DNA of 64,000 nucleotides from Hordeum vulgare subsp. vulgare (taxonomy: Eukaryota > Streptophyta > Magnoliopsida > Poales > Poaceae): NCBI RefSeq assembly GCF_904849725.1, contig NC_058519.1, positions 20,071,267 through 20,135,266 of the forward strand, read 5' to 3'. Positions 1 to 10,899 of the stretch are shown here, one piece after another. The translations under genes and the position numbers were made by a program. Every line of letters begins with the position of its first letter. Positions within the stretch are counted from its first letter, which is position 1. Below the pieces are notes generated by a model. It saw only the letters and a list, made by a program, of their open reading frames with translations, made no database searches and was not told the origin of the DNA.

Positions 1-30
1 ACAGACAATTTCCGTCAACGGGGCAACTTG

Positions 31-274
31 GCGCCATTGATACGATAGTTAGGAATAGTCTGTCGTCAAGAGATCGTTTCTGACACCGTTGTTATCATAC
101 TACTTTGCTGCTGATACTTTGCTTGCAGATACTAATCTTTCAGGTGTGGTTGAATCCGACACATTCAGCTGCTAATACTCGAGAGTATCCTCTCACCTCT
201 TGTGTGGCTAACCAACAAATTTGGGTCGAATACTCTACCCTCAAAAACTGCTGCGATCCCACGCGCTGGTGGCC
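31..274. repeat. Gypsy-type LTR/leader fragment, copy 1 of a direct repeat
   Basis: This block is repeated at 900-1144 in the same orientation with scattered substitutions. Both copies share GCGCCATTGATAC near the start, AATCTTTCAGGTGTGGTTGA in the middle and ACTCTACCCTC near the end. The wording resembles the 3' part of Triticeae Gypsy LTRs just before the primer site. I see no coding capacity; the short ORFs here are chance. Confidence 0.6.
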
Positions 275-699
275 CGTCAACAACATTCTTCTATTTTCAT
301 TGCCGAGGAGTGCTAGCAGCATTCTTCTGGTGCCGTTGTAGGGGAAGGTCTGCTGTCACGGAATCAGCAACCCTGGAGTGACAATAACCGGGACCACTCC
401 CGGTGATGACCATAGTTTGAGGAGTTCATTTGTTCACCAAGTGCTAATGTGTTGGTCTGGTTCTTTATTAAAAGGAGAACCTTAATATCCCGTAGTATCC
501 ATTTGGACCCCGCTGCCACAGGAGGGATGGACAATAGATGTCATGCAAGTTCTTTTCCCTTAGCACGTATGACTACACACGGAATGCATGCCTACATCAC
601 ATTGATGAACGGGAGCTAGCCACATATCTCTTCGTGTTATAACTGTTGCATGATGAATGTCATCCAACAAATCATCGATCCATTGCCTACGAGTTTGTC

Positions 700-890
700 C
701 ACTGCTATTGTTACTTGCTTTGCTCTGCTGCTGTTACTACTGTTGCTGCTACTGTTACTTGCTTTGTCCTGTTGCTGCTGCCACTACTGTTGCTACTACT
801 GTTACTTGCTGTTGCTACTTGCTACTGCTGTCACTACTGTTGTTCCTTGCTACTGTTGTTACTCGTTACACTGCTACTACCTGCTACAAT
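700..890. repeat. Low-complexity (YTG/YTA) trinucleotide tract
   Basis: About 190 bp made almost entirely of CTG, CTA, TTG and CTT triplets. All three plus-strand frames stay open and give Leu/Cys/Tyr-rich strings, which is an artefact of composition and not evidence of a protein. Similar CTACTG-rich tracts occur inside long Triticeae Gypsy LTRs, which fits the repeats on both sides. Confidence 0.7.
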
Positions 891-899
891 AATTTTCTC

Positions 900-1144
900 G
901 CGCCATTGATACTTCAGTTAGGAATAATCTGCCGTCAACAGATTCTTTCCTAGCACCGTTGCTATCATACTACCTTTTCTGCTTATATCCTGCTTGCAGA
1001 TACTAATCTTTCAGGTGTGGTTGAGCCGACAACTCAACTGCTAATACTGGAGAATATCCTTTCACTCCCATTGTGACGAACCAACAAATTTGGGTTGAAT
1101 ACTCTACCCTCGAAAACTGCCGCGATCCCACACACTGGTGGGCC
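900..1144. repeat. Gypsy-type LTR/leader fragment, copy 2
   Basis: Second copy of the block at 31-274, offset by about 870 bp, the two copies flanking the trinucleotide tract. Diagnostic shared strings are AATCTTTCAGGTGTGGTTGA and TTGGGTYGAATACTCTACCC. A recombined or nested LTR is the simplest reading. Confidence 0.6.
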
Positions 1145-1211
1145 ATTGCAAGACAATTGCTAATTGTTGAGCAACTGGAAGCACTACTCTGGACTTGACG
1201 AGACCCTCCTT

Positions 1212-1345
1212 CTGGATCGATACCTTGGTTCTCAAACTAAGGGAAATACTTACTGCTCCTGTGCTGCATCACCCTTTCCTCTTCAAGGGAAAAACCAACG
1301 CAAGCCCAGTCTCCGTCAATGTGTCAATTTCTGGCGTTGTTGTCT
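1212..1345 (+). repeat. 3' end of a Gypsy LTR (fragment)
   Basis: The stretch with ATACCTTGGTTCTCAAACT and GGGAAATACTTAC matches 5818-5905, the distal part of the better preserved LTR at 4418-5994. It is followed by TTTCTGGCG, a decayed form of the TGGCGCC primer-site start. It ends against the minus-strand Copia gag remnant, so this is a truncated LTR end. Confidence 0.55.
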
Positions 1346-2400
1346 GTTGCCGTAGCAGTGGTCGCCGCGACCACGGGCAGGGTGGGGGTGAGGAGCACCT
1401 TGGGAGCGATTGATGGAGCAGACAACCGGAATACGACCACCGGAGTTGGAGGTGCTGGCGCTGGTGGAGCTGCCACCGCCGTGGACGGAAAACACCGAGG
1501 CACTCTCGTCAGCCGCCCGCTCAGCGAGAGAGACTACTCGACCAAAATGACGAGAGAGAGGACGGTGTCGAAGGGCAGGGACTGATCGCCCGAGACAACC
1601 CGAATGGTGTCGAGCCGCTTGTCCAGACCATGGAGGAACTGGGTGGTGAGGTCGTCCTCGGTGACGGCATGGTCGACGTCCGTGAGCCAGTCGGTGGTTT
1701 GTTTCATGCGGCGGTCATATTCATAGACAGAAAGATCCCCTTGCTTGAGGTTGCGATATTGCTGGTCGAGGACCATGAAGCGGACGACTCAGTTGGAGAG
1801 GAAGTAATCGTGTATCTTCTTCGAGATGGCGAAGTAGTGGTGGCACCGACTACATGATCGGTGATGGAATCGGCCAGAGTCACGTAGATCCACAACGTGA
1901 GACAAGCATCCAGTTTGAGGTACTGGACATCGACGTTGGGGGCGGTGTGTGCTCGATGAGGAAGGTCATGCCCTAGCGGACGAGAACCATGAGGAAGAAG
2001 GTCTTCCATTTGTGATAGTTGTGGTCGGCCAGATTGAGGAGGAATTTGATGTGGTTAGTGATGTGGTCGTTGAAGATGGGATGGCGGGGGGAAGGCGTCG
2101 ACAGCGGGGGTGGCACGGAGGAGTGGATAGGGGAAAAGGTGGATCCGACGGTGGCGGCGGATCCGGCGGGGGTAGTGCCGAAAACGAACGGCGACGAGGA
2201 GGCTAGAGAGGTTGCAACAGGGGAGAAGGCGGCTGAGGAGGTCGGCATCATGGAGGAGAGAGAGCCCGACGAAGTATTAGCGGAGGAAGAGGCGTGGCTG
2301 CCCATCGCGACGAAGTCGTGGGGGAGAGGCCTGGTAACTGATATCAAGTTGGAAAGCTGAATTGTTTCCTTGGGTGAAACTGTTACAATGTACATGAATA
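1330..2400 (-). pseudogene. Copia-type retrotransposon gag remnant
   Basis: Reading leftwards on the minus strand, three overlapping frames together give a plant Copia gag. There is a Ser/Ala/Thr/Pro-rich N-terminus (about 2395-2060), then the conserved start of the gag domain containing LNLADHNYHKWKTFF, then VYEYDRRMKQTTDWL and a Gly/Arg-rich tail. Members of this family package retrotransposon RNA. The frame changes between 2009 and 1704 and again near 1776, so it cannot be translated as one protein. I see no protease, integrase or reverse transcriptase downstream; the remnant is cut off by the LTR fragment at about 1330. Confidence 0.7.
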
Positions 2401-2512
2401 TATGCAGGGAGAGAGGAGAGAACCGAACGCCCTACAAAAATGGCACGCGGGCCTTGGCATCGAGAGATCCTACAAACGTCGAGATTACAACTGAAAGTGA
2501 TGTTACAATGTA

Positions 2513-2672
2513 CTCCCTCCGTTCCTAAATATAAGTCTTTTAAGAGATTTCACTAAGGGACTACATATGGAGTAAAACGGGTGAATCTACACTCTAAAGT
2601 ATGTTTATATACTTCCATATGCAGTTGTCTAGTGAAACCTCTAGAAAGACTTATATTTAGGAACGGAGGGAG
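2513..2672. mobile_element. Stowaway MITE (Tc1/Mariner-type)
   Basis: A 160-bp element with near-perfect terminal inverted repeats: CTCCCTCCGTTCCTAAATAT on the left, and the right end reads as its reverse complement. It is flanked by TA on both sides (2511-2512 and 2673-2674), the Stowaway target duplication. It has no coding capacity and would be moved by a Mariner transposase in trans. A close relative begins at 63852. Confidence 0.93.
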
Positions 2673-2937
2673 TACAACAGTTTAACAGTTCGCACTCTAC
2701 GGCGCAGGCAGGGGAGAGAAATCTCGCTCGACCAGTTTTTTCTTTTCTTGTCAGAAATCTCGCTCGAACAATTGAGACAGAAGAGACGGATCGCGAGTAG
2801 TGGATGAGGGGTGTGGGTGGGCTGGGCTGAAGAGCATCTCTATAAGATCCTTAAAAGGGGTCATTCGGTAAAATAATCACGGTTTATAGAACACAGATTT
2901 TTTTTCCAAATACATCCTATGAAAGGATCGATATGGT

Positions 2938-4417
2938 TGACTAGAAGGGGGGTGAATAGACAACTACCAATTTTAACCTTTTTTAACAAATTAGGTTTAG
3001 CAAGAAATAGGTTGTCTAAATATGCAGCTAGGTGAACAACCTATATGATGCTAACAACAACCATAACAAGCAAGTAAACAACACAAATAAAGTTTGCGCA
3101 AAATAAAGGTGAGAGATAACCCTAAGCGAAACCTGTGGAGAATCTGTTACCAAAGTTCCTTCCCTTTAAAGGGAAGTATGCCTCCGTTGAAGCGGTGTGG
3201 AGGCACAATGCTCCCCAAGATGCCACTAAAGCCATCGTATTTTCCTCACGCCCTCACACAATGCTAGATGTCGTGATTCCACTAGTGGTGCTCTTGAAGG
3301 CAGCAACTGAACCTTTACAAACAAGGTTGGTGCAATCTCCACAACTCAATTGGAGGCTCCCAACTACACCACGAAGCTTCATCATAATGGATTGTAGCTT
3401 CGAGGTGACCTCTTCTGTCTAGGATGCTCAAACACCCAAGAGTAACAAGATCCACAAGGGATTAGTGGGGGGGTCAAATTTCTCTCGATGAAGTATAGAT
3501 TGAGGCCTTCTCCTCCAAACCCTAGAGCATCAACAAGATTTGATTTCTAGGAAGGGAGATTGGACGAAAACGAGCTTAGGAGCAACAATGGAGATTTGGG
3601 AAAAGAGGTAAGCCAACTCGGAGGAAGAAGACTCACTTATATAGTGGGCACAAGAATCCAACCATTAGGTCATTCTGCCTGTGCATAAGCGGTGGTACCG
3701 CTGGTGGGAGTTGTACTTCCGCTTGCATGGAAATTCTTCCCACACAATGCAACTCACAGGGTCAAGGAGACAATAGTGTCGTCGAAGCGGTACTACCACT
3801 CCCATCAGCGGTACTTCCGCTTCGTGCTGCAACAGCGGGAGAACTCACGGTAGTGAGGTGGGGTAGCACGGTAGTACTGCCCGAGCAGTACTACCGCCCT
3901 CTACAGCCGCTCCACTTCTATCACATCCGAAAAATTTAATCATATTTTTATAAATTAAATATTGCCTAGAATAATTTTTTTGAGAAATAAATTGCTCAAT
4001 GGCTCTTTTCAAAACCCCTTTCCAAAAACTTTCCCCTTTCTAGTAGCATTTTGAGAATCAATTGGTGATTGAGATCATTTTTAATTCTTTCCTTAATTAA
4101 ATGGGGATATTTTAAAAATTGGCCAGGTTTGTTTAATTTTTAATTTTTGGATTTTCTACTGATTTCAGAACCACTCCTTTCTCTAACTATAAAACCTCTC
4201 CTCCAAGTAGAAGTTTTTGAAAATTTTGTTGGGACTTAAGTGCTTGCTTCAAAACATTTATTTTCTTTTGAAAAAATTCATTGGAGATCCTTTTTATAAA
4301 TAATTTTGCCAAAGTTTCTCTTATTCAAAAATGACTTTTAATTTCTTTAAGGGCCACTTTTACACGGCAACCTTTTGATAACTTCTTTTAAAAATTCTAC
4401 AAAAAATTGTAGGTGAC
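2938..4417. repeat. Unclassified LTR-retrotransposon-like non-coding DNA
   Basis: This stretch opens with GTTGACTAGAAGGGGGGTGA, a phrase common in Triticeae retrotransposon LTRs. It contains several GCGGTANTACCGC-like words between 3690 and 3900, then turns AT-rich. The ORFs at 3135-3422 and 3727-3939 have no recognisable domain and I do not call them genes. Confidence 0.4.
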
Positions 4418-5994
4418 TGATATGTCTCAAACGTATCTATAATTTTTGATGGTTTCACGTTGTTATCTTGTCTTCTTTGGTTGTTTTATGTACCTTTTAT
4501 ATCTTTTTTGGGACTAACTTATTAATTCAGTGCCAAGTGTGAGTTCCTGTTTTTTCCGTGTTTTTGACTCTTTTCAGATCTGATTTTGGAACGGAGTCCA
4601 AATGGAAGAAAAACCCCGAAATGATTTTTCCCCGAACGGAAGAAGATCAGGGGGCTTTTGGGCCAAGCCAGGTGGGCTCCAGGGAGCCCACAAGCCCCCA
4701 CTTCGCCACCAGGGGGGAGGCGGCGGTGGGCAGGCTTGTGGCCTCCCTGGCCGCCCCCTGACCTAGGTCTTTGGCCTATAAATTCCCGAATATTCCGCAA
4801 AAATCAAGGGAGCCTCAAAAATACTTTTCCGCCGCCGCAAGCTTCCGTTTCCGCGAGATTTCATCTGGAGACCCTTCCCGGCGCCCTGCCGGAGGGGACT
4901 TTGGAGTTGGAGGGCTTCTTCATCATCATCATCGCCCCTCCAATGACTCGTGAGTAGTTCACTTCAGACCTACGGGTCCGTAGTTAGTAGCTAGATGGCT
5001 TCTTATCTCTCTTGGATCTTTAATACAAAGTTCTCCATGATCTTCATGGAGATCTATCCGATGTAATCTTCTTTGGCGGTGTGTTTGTCGAGATTCGATG
5101 AATTGTGGATTTGTGATCAGATTATCTATGATATATATTTGAGTCTTTGCTGATTTCTTATAGGCATGATTTGATATCCTTGTAAGTATCTCCGAGTCTT
5201 GGGTTTTGTTTGGCCAACTAGATCTATGATTCTTGCAATGGGAGAAGTGCTTGGTTTTGGGTTCTACCATGTGGTCACCTTTCCTAGTGATAGTAGGGGC
5301 AGCAAGGCACACATCAAGTAGTTGCCATCAAGGGTAAAAAGATGGGGTTTTTATCATTGGTTTGAGATTATCCCTCTACATCATGTCATCTTGCTTACGG
5401 CGTTACTCTGTTCTTATGGACTTAATACACTAGATGCATGCTGGATAGCGGTCGACGTGTGGAGTAATAGTAGTAGATGCAGAAAGTATCGGTCTACTTG
5501 TTTTGGACGTGATGACTATAGATATAATCATTGCATAGATATCGTCACGACTTTGTGCGGTTCTATCAATTGTTCGACAGTAATTTGTTCACCCACCGTC
5601 TACTTGCTTTCATGAGAGAAGCCACTAGTAAACACTACGACCCCGAGGTCTATTCACATCCATCGTTTACACCTCCGTTTTTACTTTGATATTTTACTTT
5701 GTTCCTTTCAGTTCTCACTTGGCCAACAATCTATAAGGGATTGACAACCCATTCATAGCATTGGGTGCAAGCTTTTGTGTTTGTGGAGGATCTTGAGATA
5801 CTCCTCAACCGGATTGATACCTTGGTTCTCAAACTGAGGGAAATACTTACCGTCACTATGCTACATCACCCTTTCCGCTTCAAGGGAAGACCAACGCAAG
5901 GCTCCAAGGCCACGGGGGAAATCCTTTGCATACTTGCCTAGGAAGTCCCTTAAGGCGTAGCCGCAGCTGAAGGATTCCTGGTGCCGTCGACACA
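4418..5994 (+). mobile_element. Gypsy LTR (Sabrina/WHAM-like)
   Basis: The LTR opens TGATATGTCTCAAACGTATC and runs about 1.58 kb to a CA just before the primer site. A promoter TATA box lies at 4777-4783, followed by the GC-rich leader typical of these LTRs (CCCTGCCGGAGGGG near 4886). The orientation is plus, because the primer site follows at 6003. The family name is by recognition only. No gag-pol follows in the expected place, so the element is not complete. Target duplications were not found. Confidence 0.7.
4777..4783 (+). promoter_or_regulatory. LTR TATA box
   Basis: TATAAAT following a GC-rich stretch, about 360 bp into the Gypsy LTR. The position and context match the Pol II promoter of this LTR class. 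Confidence 0.5.
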
Positions 5995-6002
5995 CCTATT
6001 TC

Positions 6003-6021
6003 TGGCGCCATTGCAGGGGAT
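6003..6021 (+). other. Primer-binding site, tRNA-Asp type
   Basis: TGGCGCCATTGCAGGGGAT lies a few bases downstream of the LTR end. It complements the 3' end of plant tRNA-Asp with two mismatches to the usual TGGCGCCGTTGCCGGGGAT. It fixes the LTR orientation and marks the start of the internal region. Confidence 0.65.
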
Positions 6022-8091
6022 ACACAGCAAACATCAGTGACATGTGATGTCCCTAGATCAATTTTATGCAAAAACATAACCAAGTGTTTTGGAAAATTTG
6101 ACCATACCATCATCTTTTCTATTCTGGTCCACTTGGTGTTTTGAACTACAACCCCTCGATTGACCCTTTCAAAATTTCTATAAAAATTTCGAGATGTTAA
6201 GGGATTCATGTATATCACCTTTATGCAAAAAAACAAACTTTGTGCTTTGGAAATTTTGAGCAAACCCTCTTCTTTTTCATTCTGGCCGAGTTTGGTATTT
6301 TGTACTGCAATCCCAATTTTAATTACTCCAATGACCTTGAGATTTTTACTGCTGGTGGTTCACCCTACCAAACCCTTAAGTCCACGATTTCATCTCCATT
6401 GGATGAATTTAGATGCATGAAATGACAGCCTCCACTTGTTGTCCATAATTGTCTTTCTCAAAAATTTGTATTACCAAGTTTAACTTCTTGCCAAACTAGC
6501 TTTGCCCTCATGACTAACACATAAAGAGAATGTGATTTGGAATTTTTGCTTGGCAGTAAATCCCATTTGATGACACTAGCAAACTGTCGAGCAGGTTGTT
6601 TGCATGTCCAGATTTGGCGAGATCTGGCTTGGTCCAAATATTACATTGGGGAACTTCTTCCCGGGCACAACTAGATTGTCCCATAGCCCCTGCTTTGCCC
6701 CTAGCATAACCTTGTGCAACTGCAGAAGAATTAGAGCCCTTTGAGTGCTCTGGCATTCTGTCGAGCACCCTGGGTGCATGTCCAGAGCGCGCCTTTTCCT
6801 CCGAGCGCGCCGAGTCGCCGCGTCCCCACCTACCCCGCAATCTGGGCGCTCCCTACCCGAAGGGACACACCCCATCGACTGTAAGCTCGGAGAGGCACTG
6901 GCCGTGCTCTGGCACCCCCACAGAGTCGCCACAACGAAGCTCTTGGCAGATAGCCGTCGGCAACAACTCGCCCCAGCAGTGGCCGGCACCGCCCAAGCAG
7001 CCTCAACGCACCAGCTTCCCCTGCATCACTTGCTCGCTGCCCGCCCTGCCTGCCGGTCCTACCGCCCCTGTGCTGCCGTCAGAATGACACCGACGATCTT
7101 ATCTTCGGGCACCGCGGGACCGGACCTTCTGGCTATAAAAAGCCCCTCCTGGAGTTGCAGCATGCTCCATCGCACCCCTATCGATCGTAGCAAGCCTCCC
7201 GTAGCAGTAACTTGGCTGGAGGTGGCCATCTTGCTCACCTCCGACAGCCGGGCCGCCGCAGCCTCACCGATTAAATTAGTTGCAACCTGTGCCTCCCCGT
7301 ACCAGTTCTATACTCCTTCAACCTTTTAGCGACCAGTAGGCCCTTTCCCCCTTAGCCACGAGTGTCGGGGACCGCCTTGTGCAGTGCTCTCTTGGAGGCC
7401 GACGCCGCCGTCCACCGGCGGTTGCGCTACCGGCGACTCCAGTCACCCCGCGCTCGTGGAGGCTACCAAGAGGATCACCGGGACCCCTTGGATCCATTCC
7501 CGTGCGTCAGCGACGAGGATCACCAGAGTGCCGTCCTGGTTATGCCGCATGAGGAAAGGGACAAACCCGACAGGTGGCCCCCACTGTCGGTGAGACCAAC
7601 TTGTGCCTCTAGTGGTGCAGCCCTGTGGACACGTTTTCCTATGAGGGGAAACGTACTTTTGTAAGAATGTGTTTGTTTACACAAGGCCTATTATTTCTGA
7701 AGCATTTTCTCTATTATGTTTTATTTAAAAATCAACTTTGACCAATATTTGACTAGGCATAACTTTTAAAACAAAACCCCAACTGATGTGATTCTTTTTC
7801 CTACCTTTCCCAAACTCCACCTAGTTTATTTTATGATTTATTTGAAATATATTTAAGACAACTTTCTGTATTGTTTTTGAATTGCGTGTTCATTCGAATA
7901 TTTTAAAATAGGAGATGAAGAGAGGAGTAAACTTTCAAAAGTTTTGGATTGCACGCTACATCTCTGCACACTTATGGCAAGCATCTTGAACTCTGATATG
8001 TGCTAAGATGTGTGATGTTTGTTGTCGTGCATCAAAATTCATGATTTCATTACGTTGAATCGTTGATAATACTCCCACATAAAATTATACT
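6022..8091 (+). repeat. Retrotransposon-like non-coding DNA, left of the solo LTR
   Basis: A mosaic of AT-rich and GC-rich blocks with no conserved protein. A TATAAAA box at 7134-7140 follows a GC-rich upstream region, as in an LTR promoter. The sequence seems to continue beyond the solo LTR insertion at 9854-10890, so both parts were probably one LTR-retrotransposon. The ORF at 6745-7329 has no recognisable domain and is low-complexity Ala/Pro/Arg-rich, so I leave it uncalled. Confidence 0.45.
7134..7140 (+). promoter_or_regulatory. Candidate LTR TATA box
   Basis: TATAAAA preceded by about 300 bp of GC-rich DNA. Probably the promoter of the surrounding retrotransposon LTR. No transcription start evidence is available. 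Confidence 0.35.
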
Positions 8092-9848
8092 TGTTGGAAA
8101 TATGCCCTAGAGGCAATAATAAAATGGTTATTATCATATTTCCATGTTCATGATAATCGTCTATAATTCATGCTATAATTGTATTAACAGGAAACAGTAA
8201 TACATCTGTGAATAAATAGATCACAATGTGTCCCTAGCAAGCCTCTAGTTAACTAGCTCGTTAGTCAATAGATGATCATGGTTTCCTGAACATGGGCATT
8301 AGATGTCATTGATGACGGGATCACATCATTGGAGAATGATGTGATGGACAAGACCCAATCCTAAGCATAGCACTAGATCGTATTGTTCGTATGCTAAAGC
8401 TTTTCTAATGTCAAGTGTCTTTTCCTTTGACCGTGAGATTGTGCAACTCCCCGATACCGTAGGAGTGCTTTGGGTGTATCAAACGTCACAACGTAACTGG
8501 GTGACTATAAAGGTGCACTACGGGTATATCTGAAAGTGTCTATTGGGTTGGTACGAATCGAGATCGGGATTTGTCACTCCGTGTGACGGAGAGGTATCTC
8601 TAGGCCCACTCGGTAGAACATCATCATGAGCTCAATGTGACTAAGGAGTTAGTCACACGATGACGTGCTACGAAACGAGTAAAGAGACTTACCGGTAACG
8701 AGATTGAACAAGGTATAGGTATACCGACGATCGAATCTCGGGCAAGTTCTATACCGACAGACAAAGGGAATCGTATACGGGATTGATTGAATCCTTGACA
8801 TCGTGGTTCATCCGATGAGATCATCGTGGAGCAAGTGGGAGCCACGATGGGTATCCAAACCCCGCTGATGGTTATTGTCCGGAGAGGCCTCTCGATCATG
8901 TCTGCCTGTCTCCCGAACCCGTAGGGTGTACACACTTAAGGTTCGATGACGCTACGGTTATAGAAAATTGTTATATGAGGTTACCGAAAGTTGTTCAGAG
9001 TCCCGGATGAGATCCCGGACGTCACGAGGAGCTCCGGAATGGTCCGGAGGTAAAGATTGATATATAGGACGGATGGTTTTGGACACCCGAAGTGTTTCGG
9101 GCGTCACCGGTAACGTACCGGGACCACCGGGACCACCGGAGGTGGCCCCGGGGGTCCACCGAAGGGGGGCAACGACCCCAAAAGGCTAGATGGGCCTAGT
9201 GCGGGAGGAAACCAGCCCCTAGGTGGGCTGGTGCGCCTCCCACACCCAGCCCAATGCGCAAGTGGTGGGGAGAGGGGGCAACCCTAGGCACAGGTGGGCC
9301 TTAGGCCCACCAGGTGGTGCGCCACCCCCTCCCACCCTAGCCGCCGCCCCCTTTCGTCTGGTGGCTGCCGCACCACCTAGGGGGGAACCCTAGGGGTGGC
9401 GCACCCCCCCTCCCCCTCCTCCTATAAATAGAGAGGGGTTTTGGCCCTTGGGAGATAGACTTCTCCCTCTCTCTCGGCGGAGCCCTGCCCTTCTTCCTCC
9501 TCCTCTCTGCCGGTGCTTGGCGAAGCCCTGCCGGGAGACCTCGTCTCTCCATCGACACCACGCTGTCGTGTTGCTGGAGTTCTTCCCCAACCTCTCCCTC
9601 CTCCTTGCTGGATCAAGGTGCGGGAGACGTCACCGGGTTGCACGTGTGTTGAACGCGGAGGTGCCGTAGTTCGACACTAGATCGGAACGCTGCTAGTACG
9701 ACTCCATCAACCGCGTTCTAGCAACGCTTCCACTTAGCGATCTTCAAAGGTATGAAGATGCTCTTACCCCTTTCTCGTTGCTGGTCTCTCCATAGGAAGA
9801 TCTGAATATGCGTAGAATTTTTTTGAATTTATGCTACGTCACCCAACA
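8092..9848 (+). mobile_element. Solo LTR of an Angela/BARE-1/WIS-type Copia element
   Basis: This 1757-bp LTR begins TGTTGGAAATATGCCCTAGA and ends with CCAACA. It is flanked by identical 5-bp target duplications ATACT at 8087-8091 and 9849-9853, and no internal region remains. That is the footprint of intra-element LTR-LTR recombination. A TATAAATA promoter box sits at 9423-9430. The sequence matches, in opposite orientation, the two LTRs of the element at 21631-30434. Confidence 0.95.
9423..9430 (+). promoter_or_regulatory. TATA box of the solo LTR
   Basis: TATAAATA directly after a C-rich tract. The same box is present in both LTRs of the full-length Angela element (minus strand, 22050-22057 and 29094-29101). 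A solo LTR can drive read-through transcription into flanking DNA on the plus strand. Confidence 0.6.
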
Positions 9849-9853
9849 ATACT

Positions 9854-10895
9854 TGCATGAGTGCTTGTGATGGATAATTGGGTTGCTGAATATTGGTGAT
9901 GCAAATGGTGAGTGGGTACTACCTCATGCATCGTATGCCATGTTGGTTTGGACAACCTCGAAGGAAGGTTTGTAGTGGTGAATATGGGACCATGGGGCTG
10001 ACATCTCGCGGGACAAGAGTGGTCAGTGAAGGCATGTCGGGGTGTGATGGTTGTAATACTAAGGTATGCCATTGAGCAAAATCATGTGGTACTAACCCTT
10101 GCAAGAAAATTTAATCCTCCTAAGTTGACCGTATATCGAGTCTGGCTAGTATGTCACCTTACCTTTCATGCTGCCACATGTCTTCCCGAAAGGTAATGTG
10201 GTTTAGTAGGTTGTAAACCTATTACCAGGAACACACCAAGTAGAGGGGCCGGGATGAAGGTATCCATGGCCCTGGACTAAAGCCAACCATCCGGTCAGGG
10301 GCATGGGTGTTTCCAGTCTGGGACCGAGAGGGGAGAGCTCTTCCGAGTGACTATTGAAACCCGTGGGATGTGGGTAAAGAGTACACCCTCTGCAGAGTCA
10401 AAACTATACGAGTAGCCGTGTCCACGGTCAAGGACGACTGGTTGACTAGTCAAGTGTCGGTTTGAGTGTCGGTCTTCGGAGGAATTAAATTGAAACAAAG
10501 TGATACAAATGATCCGGATGACAGCTATTATTATTATCTTTATGAATTCAGATTTGGACTAATCATATGTGGTATATGGAGTTATTAGAGTATCCTTGGG
10601 ACGACTCTGCCTCCTGGATACTCAGTGTTGATTTCGGTGTTGCTTAGACGCCCGACTATGGAAACTGTTATTTCTTTCATATCAGCCCTTTCTACGGTTT
10701 CGCTTAGACGTCCGAGTGTGGCAACTATTATTACTTTCATATATGCCATTTTTGTGGTATCGCTCGAGACGCCCAATTGTGGCATGTTTATTAACATTGC
10801 ATGGACAAGTCCCTTTTATGTGGTGTCGCTAAAGCGGCCGGTTGTGGCTCGTGTTACTTGGTGTCGCCTCAGAGGCCGATCGACAAGCTTATAAT
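9854..10895 (+). repeat. Retrotransposon-like non-coding DNA, right of the solo LTR
   Basis: This continues the block interrupted by the solo LTR. It holds a GGTTGTAAACCTATTACCAGG phrase and, from 10637, a run of degenerate tandem repeats. I see no protein domain. The wording resembles long Triticeae Gypsy LTRs, but I cannot give a family. Confidence 0.45.
10637..10880. repeat. Degenerate ~65-bp tandem repeats
   Basis: About four units of a motif reading roughly GGTNTCGCTNAGACGNCCGA, then TGTGGCAACTATTATT and CTTTCATAT. Units differ by substitutions and small indels. They lie inside LTR-like DNA and have no stable reading frame. Confidence 0.55.
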
Positions 10896-10899
10896 TGAT

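Noticed and set aside
646..953. Three overlapping plus-strand ORFs rich in Leu, Cys and Tyr
   Set aside because: All come from a CTG/CTA/CTT low-complexity tract and are open in every frame.
6745..7329. 194-codon plus-strand ORF
   Set aside because: GC-rich LTR-like sequence with a TATA box inside the ORF; no domain, biased Ala/Arg/Pro composition, and an opposing ORF of similar size.
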